Positions 1 through 5,822 of a stretch of 8,715 nucleotides of DNA are shown here, in pieces (position 1 is the stretch's first letter; the number at the start of each line of letters is the position of its first letter). Source of the stretch: Chloroflexota bacterium. Its GTDB lineage: Bacteria; Chloroflexota; Limnocylindria; Limnocylindrales; CSP1-4. The stretch lies in NCBI GenBank assembly GCA_016200675.1, contig JACQEH010000195.1, positions 1 to 8,715 of the forward strand, in the 5' to 3' direction. The notes below the pieces were generated by a model that worked only from the letters and a program-made list of their open reading frames with translations, made no database searches and had not been told where the DNA came from. The position numbers were made by a program, and so were the translations under genes.

Positions 1-1101
1 ACACGGATGGACCGGATCCTCGAGATCGACACGGCGAACCTGTGCGTCGTCACCCAGCCCGTGGTCATCAACGCGGACCTCAAGGCCGCGGTCGCGGCCG
101 AGGGGCTCTTCTACGCGCCGGACCCGGCCAGCTACGAGACTTGCTCGATCGGTGGCAACCTCGGAACCAACGCCGGGGGCCTGTGCTGCGTGAAGTACGG
201 CCAGACACGAGACGCCGTCCTGGGCCTCGAGGTCGCCCTTGCGGACGGGACCCTCATCCGGACCGGCGGACGGAACGTCAAAGACGTCGCCGGCTACAGC
301 CTGACCCACCTCTTCGTCGGCAGCCAGGGCACGCTCGGGATCATCACCGAGGCGACGCTCCGGCTGCGGCCCGCGCCGCCCGAGCGCCAGACGCTGCTGG
401 CCTTCTTCGACACCCTCGACGCCGCCGGCGAGGCCGTGGCTGCGATGACCGCGTCCGGCATTCAGCCCGTGACGCTGGAGCTGATGGATGGGGAGACCAT
501 CCGGGCGGTCGAGGACTGGAATCACCTGGGCCTGGACGTGACCGCGGCGGCGATGCTCATGGTCGAGTCGGATGCCCCGGGAGAAGCCGCCGCCGCGGAG
601 CTCGATCAGGCGGAGGCGGCGTGCCTCGCCCGCGGCGGCCGCTCCATGGTGCGGGCTGCCGACGCCCAGGAATCGAACTGGCTTCGCCAGGCGCGGCGTC
701 TCGCCCTCCGGGCGTTGGAGCGGCAGGGGACGGTCCGCATGGAGGACGTCGGGGTGCCCCGCGCGCGCGTCCCGGAGCTCCTCCGGGCGATCGAGCGGAT
801 CACCCGCGCGCACGGCGTACGGTGCGCGACGTTCGGCCACGCCGGCGACGGCAACCTCCACCCGAACCTCATCTTCGACCGGGACGACCCGGCCGCCGCC
901 GAGCAGACCCACCGTGTCCGCGACGAGATCTTCCGAGCGGCCCTGGACCTCGGCGGGACGGTCACCGCCGAGCACGGCATCGGGGCCGCCCGGCGCGAGT
1001 GGCTGCCGATCCAGCGCGGCGATGGCGCGGTCGCAGTCATGCGGGCCATCAAGGCCGCCCTCGATCCGCTCGGGATCCTCAACCCGGGGCGCGTCCTCTA
1101 G
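1..1101 (+). CDS. FAD-linked oxidase, GlcD / D-lactate dehydrogenase type (5' truncated)
   Basis: This is a flavin-dependent 2-hydroxy-acid dehydrogenase of the GlcD/D-lactate dehydrogenase family; members oxidise glycolate, D-lactate or similar acids to the 2-oxo acid. The frame is open to the window edge. The first Met (position 7) lies in a segment like the internal family stretch 'MNRILEID', so it is not the true start. Family members are usually about 450-500 residues; 366 are visible, so roughly 90-100 N-terminal residues lie upstream. Numbering from the edge, the FAD-binding part has GGNLGTNAGG at 51-60 and VKDVAGY...GSQGTLGIITE near 94-117. The C-terminal FAD-oxidase domain has GHAGDGNLH (279-287), whose two His residues are metal ligands in the family, AEHGIG (323-328) and the closing ILNPGRVL. 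The exact substrate cannot be read from sequence. No GlcE or GlcF partner follows. Confidence 0.9.
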   Translation, partial: TRMDRILEIDTANLCVVTQPVVINADLKAAVAAEGLFYAPDPASYETCSIGGNLGTNAGGLCCVKYGQTRDAVLGLEVALADGTLIRTGGRNVKDVAGYSLTHLFVGSQGTLGIITEATLRLRPAPPERQTLLAFFDTLDAAGEAVAAMTASGIQPVTLELMDGETIRAVEDWNHLGLDVTAAAMLMVESDAPGEAAAAELDQAEAACLARGGRSMVRAADAQESNWLRQARRLALRALERQGTVRMEDVGVPRARVPELLRAIERITRAHGVRCATFGHAGDGNLHPNLIFDRDDPAAAEQTHRVRDEIFRAALDLGGTVTAEHGIGAARREWLPIQRGDGAVAVMRAIKAALDPLGILNPGRVL

Positions 1102-1111
1102 CGTCGCCTCG

Positions 1112-1128
1112 GCCGGGTGCTGCCCGGC
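1112..1128 (+). terminator. Short GC hairpin after the FAD oxidase gene
   Basis: GCCGGG at 1112-1117 pairs with CCCGGC at 1123-1128 around a 5-nt loop, 10 nt past the stop codon. Only two T residues follow, so it is not a classical U-tract terminator. The position fits transcript end formation. The rest of the 165-bp gap before the next gene shows no promoter I can support. Confidence 0.4.
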
Positions 1129-1266
1129 TTGCCATCCGGACTGGCCAGTGATCCGCCCGGCGTCGTGCCGCGCATGGACCCCCGTACCCGAACCGCGGGG
1201 AGTCGCGACACCGCGGACCGGCCCAGTCCCCGAAACGACTAGACGAAAGGGAATCGGATCCCAACC

Positions 1267-2454
1267 ATGCGCACAGCAAGCAGGCTCGCCACCCTCGGGG
1301 CCGCCATGACGGTCCTGGCGGTCGGCGCGGCGCCGCTCCTCACGAGCGCGGCCGACCACCTCGACGCTCCGGCCCTCGGTGGTACGGTCGTCGCCGGTGA
1401 GCTCGCCCCGCACTCCGAGCACGGCGACCGCGACATCAACGACCTCTACGTGTTCGAGGCTCCCGACGACGCCGGCCGGACGGTCCTCGCGGTGACGGTC
1501 AACCCAGCCATCAACCTCTTCGGTGGCGACTTCGGGACGAACGTCCGCTACGCCATCAACATCGACACGAACGGCGACAACATCCAGGACCTGGCCTACG
1601 TCGCGACGTTCGCGAACGACGGCACGGCCAACCTCAAGTTCAAGCTGTCCCGCTACGACGGGGCGAAGGCCGTGAGCTACACCGGCGGCCGGACCGTCGC
1701 CCAGGGCCATGCCAACGACGCCGCCAGGGCCGTCGGCGGCAACGACATCTGGGCCTGGGCGGGCCTCCGCTCCGACCCCTTCTTCTTCGACCTGACCGGC
1801 TTCATCGGGACCACGACGCTCCTGACGACCGGGACGGCGGTCGGCGGCGACAGCCTCGGCAACAACCCGACCGACTTCTTCGCCAACCTCAACACCAACG
1901 CGATCGTCCTGTCCGTGCCGAGCGCGCAGCTGCCCAACCGCATCGGCGTCTGGGCGACGACGAGCTGGTACGACGGGACGACCTGGCGCAAGGCCGACCA
2001 GATCGGCCGGCCGGCCATCAACACGGTCTTCAACCCCAAGGCCGACAAGAACGACTTCAACGTGACGGCGCCGTCGGAGCAGGCCACGGCCTTCGGCGGC
2101 AAGTTCATGAAGAACGTCGAGAACGGCCTGAAGTTCTTCTCCAGCCTCGACAGCGAGGGCGCCTACACGGACGCCCAGGCGGCCGTCCTGGCGGGCGTGC
2201 TCATCCCCGACGTCCTCGTCTACGACCGGACGTCAGAGCTCCCTGCGCCGCTCAACGGCCGCACGTTGACCGATGACGTCATCGACGTCGAGCTCAACAT
2301 CACGACCGGTGGCGATCCCCTCAACCTCTTCGGAGCCGACGGCCTCACCGGCCTTGGTCCCGATCGCAACGCCACGGGCGCGGTGCCCGGTGACGGCGTC
2401 GGAGCGCACTCCGACTACCTCGCCACCTTCCCGTACCTCGGCGTCCCGCATTGA
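1267..2454 (+). CDS. Secreted DUF4331 family protein
   Basis: A 395-residue protein of the DUF4331 family, whose function is not established. Residues 1-29 look like a signal peptide: MRTASR, then an Ala/Val/Leu-rich core, then TSAA. The mature protein would begin near the family's N-terminal motif, here ADHLDAP (29-35; typical members have SDHxDSP). Next come DINDLYVFEAP (56-66) with AVTVNP after it, both characteristic, and an acidic DTNGDNIQD stretch (100-108) that resembles a calcium-binding loop. Near the C-terminus are LTDDVIDVEL and the ending FPYLGVPH, also family hallmarks. The ATG was chosen because it starts the signal peptide; the upstream AAAGGGA (1246-1252) is rather far away (14 nt). 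The TPR gene follows in the same direction after a strong stem-loop. It probably acts outside the cytoplasmic membrane, but its ligand or partner is unknown. Confidence 0.9.
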   Translation: MRTASRLATLGAAMTVLAVGAAPLLTSAADHLDAPALGGTVVAGELAPHSEHGDRDINDLYVFEAPDDAGRTVLAVTVNPAINLFGGDFGTNVRYAINIDTNGDNIQDLAYVATFANDGTANLKFKLSRYDGAKAVSYTGGRTVAQGHANDAARAVGGNDIWAWAGLRSDPFFFDLTGFIGTTTLLTTGTAVGGDSLGNNPTDFFANLNTNAIVLSVPSAQLPNRIGVWATTSWYDGTTWRKADQIGRPAINTVFNPKADKNDFNVTAPSEQATAFGGKFMKNVENGLKFFSSLDSEGAYTDAQAAVLAGVLIPDVLVYDRTSELPAPLNGRTLTDDVIDVELNITTGGDPLNLFGADGLTGLGPDRNATGAVPGDGVGAHSDYLATFPYLGVPH

Positions 2455-2458
2455 CCTC

Positions 2459-2498
2459 CGGGGCGGAGCGCGCTCGTGGGGCGCCGCGCTCCGCCCCG
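2459..2498 (+). terminator. Perfect 14-bp GC-rich stem-loop between DUF4331 and TPR genes
   Basis: CGGGGCGGAGCGCG (2459-2472) is exactly complementary to CGCGCTCCGCCCCG (2485-2498) around a 12-nt loop. It begins 4 nt after the DUF4331 stop. No T tract follows, so it may be a U-less terminator, an attenuator, or a 3'-end stabiliser that lowers expression of the downstream gene. It also argues against a TTG start at 2451 for the TPR gene, because that start would put the hairpin inside the coding sequence. Confidence 0.6.
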
Positions 2499-2532
2499 AT
2501 CCCGCTTGATCCACCGCCATCCATTGATCACC

Positions 2533-2537
2533 AGGAG
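2533..2537 (+). promoter_or_regulatory. Ribosome binding site of the TPR gene
   Basis: AGGAG lies 12 nt before the ATG at 2550. This selects that ATG over the in-frame TTG at 2451, which has no such site and would overlap the preceding stop. Confidence 0.55.
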
Positions 2538-2549
2538 CTCGCGACCACG

Positions 2550-4007
2550 ATGGCCACCTCTCCGGCGCTCCAGCCCCGCCGCCTCCCGACCCGGCCCCGG
2601 CCGCTCGGGATCCTCGCGGCAGCGGTCCTCGTCGCGGCAGCCAGCTTCGTCGCGAGCTGGTCCGGGCTCGGAACCCACCGCACCTCGACGACGTCCGGAA
2701 CCGGAGCGTCGCTCCCCGGCCGGGCGCCCGTCGGGGGCGGGTCGAACCCGGCGGCACCTGCCGACCTCGGCATCCCCGGCACCGGCGCGGCCTCTCTGGC
2801 GATCGGTTCGCTGGGCGAGCTTGACCACAACATCACGCTCTGGACGGCGAACCTCCAGGCGAACCCCCAGGACTTCTTGTCGGCCACGAACCTGGCGAGC
2901 CTCTACCACGCCCGGGCCCGCCTCACGGCCGACCTCGCCGACCACCAGCGCGCCCTCGAGGCTGCCCGGACGGCCATTGCCATCGCCCCGACCGAGGGCC
3001 AGGCCCGAAGGCTGGAGGCGGCGATCCTCTACTCGCTCCACGACTTCCACGGCGCCTTCGCCTCGGCGGACGCGCTCTACCGGAGCAACCCCACCGAGCT
3101 CGGGGCCCTCGCGACGCGTGCCGACGCATCGATCGAGCTGGGTAACCTCGCCGCCGCCCGGGCCGACCTCGCTGCGCTCCAGGCGGCGGCGCCCGGTCCG
3201 GCCACGGCCATCCGCGTCGCCCGGCTCGCCTTCGTGACCGGCGACATCGCCGGCGCCGTCCGGCTCGCGAAGCAGGCCCGCGACGCCGCAGTCGCGGATG
3301 GCGGCGATCCGGGCTTCTACGAGTACGCCCTCGCGGAGTACGAGCGCAACGCCGGCGACGCCGCCGCTGCCGAGGCGGGCTACCGTGCTGCCCTGGCCGT
3401 CCGTGCCGGCGACCTCGGCGCGCTCCTGGGCCTCGCCCGCATCGAGGCCTTCGACGGCCGGATCGCCGAAGCCGTCACGACCCTCCAGCAGGCGACGGCC
3501 ATCGCCCCGACGCCCGAAGCGGAGGGGCTCCTCGGCGACCTGCGCTCGGCGCGCGCACAAGCCGGCGACGGCGCGGCCGCAGCCGCGGCCTTCGGGACGG
3601 TCCGCCTGACCCGGACGCTTTCGGCCGTGTCCGGGACGGTCTACGACCGGATCCTCGTGAAGTTCGACCTGGACCACGGTTCGGCGAGCACGGCCGCCGT
3701 CGACGATGCCCGAGCCGGTCTCGCCGATCGGACCGATGGCGGTGCCCACGACCTCCTCGCCTGGGCGCTCCATCGGACCGGCCGCGACGGCGAGGCGTGG
3801 ACGGAGATCCAGGCCGCGCTGGCGACCGGCGCCGCCGACGCCCGAACGCAGTTCCACGCCGGCGCGATCGCTGCCGGCCTCGGCGACGCGGCGACGGCGA
3901 CGAGGCTGCTGGACGCGGCGCTCGCCATGGGACCGGCCCTCGATCCCCCGGAACGGACCGAAGCAGCGGGGGTTCTCGCCTCCCTGGGAGCCGCGGCGCG
4001 GCCGTGA
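2550..4007 (+). CDS. Membrane-anchored tetratricopeptide-repeat protein
   Basis: A 485-residue protein. The N-terminus has a basic stretch (RRLPTRPRP, 10-18) and one hydrophobic segment (about 19-36), which looks like a membrane anchor or uncleaved signal. A Ser/Gly/Pro/Thr-rich linker follows (40-80). From about 108 to the end the protein is a series of helix pairs with TPR spacing: for example 108-147 (ends ARTAIAIAP), 255-287 (YALAEYERNAGD then AEAGYRAAL), 289-320 (ends QQATAIAP), 398-428 (LLAWALHRTGRDGEAW) and 431-463. Roughly eight or nine degenerate repeats can be traced. No cysteine is visible, which suits an extracytoplasmic location. TPR arrays mediate protein-protein contacts; no catalytic domain is seen. 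The gene lies 95 nt after the DUF4331 gene in the same direction, so the two may work together at the cell surface (inference). The partner is unknown. Confidence 0.85.
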   Translation: MATSPALQPRRLPTRPRPLGILAAAVLVAAASFVASWSGLGTHRTSTTSGTGASLPGRAPVGGGSNPAAPADLGIPGTGAASLAIGSLGELDHNITLWTANLQANPQDFLSATNLASLYHARARLTADLADHQRALEAARTAIAIAPTEGQARRLEAAILYSLHDFHGAFASADALYRSNPTELGALATRADASIELGNLAAARADLAALQAAAPGPATAIRVARLAFVTGDIAGAVRLAKQARDAAVADGGDPGFYEYALAEYERNAGDAAAAEAGYRAALAVRAGDLGALLGLARIEAFDGRIAEAVTTLQQATAIAPTPEAEGLLGDLRSARAQAGDGAAAAAAFGTVRLTRTLSAVSGTVYDRILVKFDLDHGSASTAAVDDARAGLADRTDGGAHDLLAWALHRTGRDGEAWTEIQAALATGAADARTQFHAGAIAAGLGDAATATRLLDAALAMGPALDPPERTEAAGVLASLGAAARP

Positions 4008-4030
4008 TCGAGCGATGAACCCCAGCGTTT

Positions 4031-4058
4031 TGCCCTGATTTCGGGCATACTGCAGGGC
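4031..4058 (+). promoter_or_regulatory. Overlapping alternative hairpins upstream of the small Cys-motif gene
   Basis: TGCCC (4031-4035) can pair with GGGCA (4043-4047). Alternatively GCCCTG (4032-4037) can pair with CAGGGC (4053-4058). The two pairings share bases and exclude each other. The segment is the most AT-rich bit between the TPR gene and the small gene and includes CATACT (4046-4051), which could be a -10 element, though no convincing -35 was found. The stems are only 5-6 bp and may be chance. Confidence 0.2.
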
Positions 4059-4087
4059 CCCAGCCGCGTGTGGCCCTCTCCGTGCCC

Positions 4088-4092
4088 AGGAG
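4088..4092 (+). promoter_or_regulatory. Ribosome binding site of the small Cys-motif gene
   Basis: AGGAG lies 5 nt before the GTG at 4098. It selects this GTG over the in-frame GTG at 4068, which would put the AGGAG inside the coding sequence. Confidence 0.55.
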
Positions 4093-4097
4093 TTCCC

Positions 4098-4301
4098 GTG
4101 AACGGTCGCCCTCTGTCCCTGACCCGCCCCGCCCTGCGCAATGGCGAGCCCGAGCCGCTCCGCCACGTCATCGAGGTCTACCGTCACAAGGACCAGACGA
4201 TCACCTGCGTCTGCGGCTGGCACGGGAGCTGCGCCACGAACGCGACCGGCGGGTCCGATTGGACGGTCCACCTCAACCAGTTCCGGACGAAGCGGAAGTA
4301 G
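4098..4301 (+). CDS. Small Cys-motif protein, possible zinc-binding, unknown function
   Basis: A 67-residue protein starting at GTG, with a good AGGAG ribosome site just upstream. The key part is TCVCGWHGSC (36-45): Cys37, Cys39 and Cys45, with His42 between them, followed by W55 and His58 in DWTVHL. The pattern CxCGWxG followed by WxxH is, to my knowledge, common in small proteins of high-GC bacteria and looks like a compact zinc site made of Cys and His. Metal binding is inferred, not shown. The C-terminus is basic (FRTKRK). There is no signal peptide or membrane segment, so it is probably cytoplasmic. It is transcribed toward guaD, ending 13 bp from that gene's stop. The gene lies 90 nt after the TPR gene and may have its own promoter. 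I do not recognise a named family. Confidence 0.7.
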   Translation: MNGRPLSLTRPALRNGEPEPLRHVIEVYRHKDQTITCVCGWHGSCATNATGGSDWTVHLNQFRTKRK

Positions 4302-4314
4302 CCTCGCGGCGGTC

Positions 4315-5706
4315 TCAGGTGCCGCCGGCCATTCCCGGCCCGTCCAGGCGCCGCCCCCTGACCCACGCCCCGCGGACCATGTCCGGGTGGGGCCGGAAGA
4401 TGAGGCGGCTGGCGATATCCGCGGGATCGACGTCGATCTGCGGATGGGCCGGTGCCCCGAGGTCCACGTGGCGAACGGGGGCCGTCAGGCCCGCGTCGAC
4501 GGCGATGAGGTCGGCCTCCTTGCCGACCTCGAGCGAGCCGATCCGGTCTGCCAGGCCAAGGGCCTGCGCGCCGGCCAGCGTCCCCAGCCGAAGCCAGTCG
4601 AGCGGGCCCAGGGCCGGGCTCGTCTCGCCGAGGAGCGTCCGCCGGGCGTTCTGGGCGTAGGCTCCGACCCGCATCACCGAGAAGATCGACGGATCCGGTC
4701 CCCCGGCGACGTCGGAGCCAAGGCCCACCGCGACCCCGGCTTCGAGGTAGCGGCCGAGGGGCATGATCCCCGAGGCCAGGAACAGGTTCGAGGCCGGGCA
4801 ATGGGCAATTCGCGTGTCGGTCTCGACCAGTCGCTCCAGCTCGCGATCCGCGAGATGGACCGCGTGGGCGAGGACGGTCCGGGGCCCCAGGCCGCCGGCG
4901 CGATCGTAGACGTCGACGTAGTCGCGGGCCTCCGGGAAGAGCCTCGCCACCTCGGCGATCTCGCCCGGATCCTCCGAGACGTGGGTCTGCCACCAGGCCC
5001 CGGTCCGCGCCGCGAGCGCGGCCGAATCGCGGAGCATCTCCGCCGTGCAGGAGATCGCGAAGCGGGGCGTGACCGCGTAGCCGAGGCGGCCATCCGCCGC
5101 GCCGTGCCAGCGCCGGCAGAGATCTTCCGATTCGCGCAGTGAGCGATCGAGGATCGTGGCCGGGTCGATCCGCTCGTCGTAGGTGATCCGATCCATCATC
5201 ACCTTGCCCAGGATCGCCCGGATCCCGTGGGCCTCGGCGGCTCGGAAGGCCTCGTCCATCGACGCGGCGTAGACCGCCCCGTAGGCGAGGACAGTGGTCG
5301 TCCCGGCCGAGGCGAAGGCCCGGAAGGCCAGCGGTGCGAGCCGCGCCGCATCGGCCGCGTCGGCAAACTGCTGCTCGAGCGGGAAGATGTAGCGCCGGAG
5401 CCAGGTGAGCAGGTCCAGCCCCGCTCCGAGCCCCGCGTTGGGCAGCTGGGGCAGGTGGGCATGGAGATCGACCATGCCCGGCATCAGGACCAGCGGCCGG
5501 AGGTCGATGACCGGTCCGGGCACGGCCGGGTGCTCGCTCGCGAGACCGACCCACGCGATCCGCCCGCCGGCGTCGACCTCGACGATCCCGTCGATATGGA
5601 ACGCCGTCGAGCCGTCCGCCAGCGGCGTCAGGACGCGGCCGCGGAGCGCGAACGGCGGGCGCTCGGGAAGCACCGGATGCTGTGCTGGCGCCGGGGACGC
5701 GGTCAC
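4315..5706 (-). CDS. guaD: Guanine deaminase
   Basis: A cytoplasmic zinc amidohydrolase, 463 residues, converting guanine to xanthine and ammonia. Motifs in order, numbered from the chosen start: PGMVDLHAHLPQ with metal ligands His82 and His84; WLRRYIFPLE, a family signature; TPRFAISCT (213-221), where Arg and Phe contact guanine in known enzymes; THVSED with His242; a second His pair in LAHAVHL (281, 284); IAHCPASNLFLASG, highly typical of guanine deaminases; and GLGSDVAGG with the metal ligand Asp332. Length is normal for the family and all expected metal ligands are present. The GTG at 5706 was chosen because AGGA (5716-5719) sits 9 nt upstream; an in-frame GTG at 5724 would add six residues. 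The gene is divergent from the deacylase gene. A xanthine dehydrogenase gene nearby would take the product onward. Confidence 0.92.
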   Translation of the reverse strand: MTASPAPAQHPVLPERPPFALRGRVLTPLADGSTAFHIDGIVEVDAGGRIAWVGLASEHPAVPGPVIDLRPLVLMPGMVDLHAHLPQLPNAGLGAGLDLLTWLRRYIFPLEQQFADAADAARLAPLAFRAFASAGTTTVLAYGAVYAASMDEAFRAAEAHGIRAILGKVMMDRITYDERIDPATILDRSLRESEDLCRRWHGAADGRLGYAVTPRFAISCTAEMLRDSAALAARTGAWWQTHVSEDPGEIAEVARLFPEARDYVDVYDRAGGLGPRTVLAHAVHLADRELERLVETDTRIAHCPASNLFLASGIMPLGRYLEAGVAVGLGSDVAGGPDPSIFSVMRVGAYAQNARRTLLGETSPALGPLDWLRLGTLAGAQALGLADRIGSLEVGKEADLIAVDAGLTAPVRHVDLGAPAHPQIDVDPADIASRLIFRPHPDMVRGAWVRGRRLDGPGMAGGT

Positions 5707-5715
5707 GGGCCGCGA

Positions 5716-5719
5716 TCCT
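5716..5719 (-). promoter_or_regulatory. Ribosome binding site of guaD
   Basis: AGGA on the minus strand, 9 nt before the GTG at 5706. It favours this start over the GTG at 5724, which lacks a comparable site. Confidence 0.4.
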
Positions 5720-5734
5720 AGCACGCGTCGGCCG

Positions 5735-5791
5735 GGGATCCGGGCAGGTCATCTCGATTCGGGCATGTCGCGTCGACTCGGGCACGTCGCG
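5735..5791. repeat. Three tandem 19-bp units in the guaD/deacylase divergent region
   Basis: Units are 5735-5753, 5754-5772 and 5773-5791, directly abutting. Units two and three match at 17 of 19 positions (TCGAYTCGGGCAYGTCGCG). Unit one is diverged (12 of 19 against unit two) but keeps the core. All three share GAYYCGGGCANGTC. The period is not a multiple of three, so this is not a coding repeat. The array lies in the 116-bp gap between two divergent start codons, where an operator for a regulator would be expected. No fourth unit was found on either side. Confidence 0.6.
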
Positions 5792-5822
5792 CGCGGCCGT
5801 CGCTTCCTGCGAACATGGCCGC

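Noticed and set aside
42..1151. Plus-strand open frame of 369 codons overlapping the FAD oxidase
   Set aside because: Arg/Pro-rich shadow of the FAD oxidase frame.
1192..1216. Two ACCGCGG copies 18 bp apart upstream of the DUF4331 gene
   Set aside because: Seven-base GC-only repeats are expected by chance at this composition, and no promoter elements accompany them.
2451..2549. TTG start at 2451 adding 33 residues to the TPR protein
   Set aside because: It overlaps the preceding stop, would code through the 14-bp stem-loop, and lacks a ribosome site; the ATG at 2550 has AGGAG and begins just before the membrane segment.
2415..4271. Minus-strand open frame of 618 codons opposite the TPR gene
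   Set aside because: Its product is a Gly/Arg-rich low-complexity sequence without a recognisable domain. High GC content makes long antisense frames common; the plus-strand TPR frame has clear repeats.
4307..4327. CGGCGG/CCGCCG 6-bp hairpin at the convergent ends of the small gene and guaD
   Set aside because: It could serve as a bidirectional terminator, but it is short, has a 9-nt loop, has no T tract and overlaps the guaD stop codon, so I could not support it.
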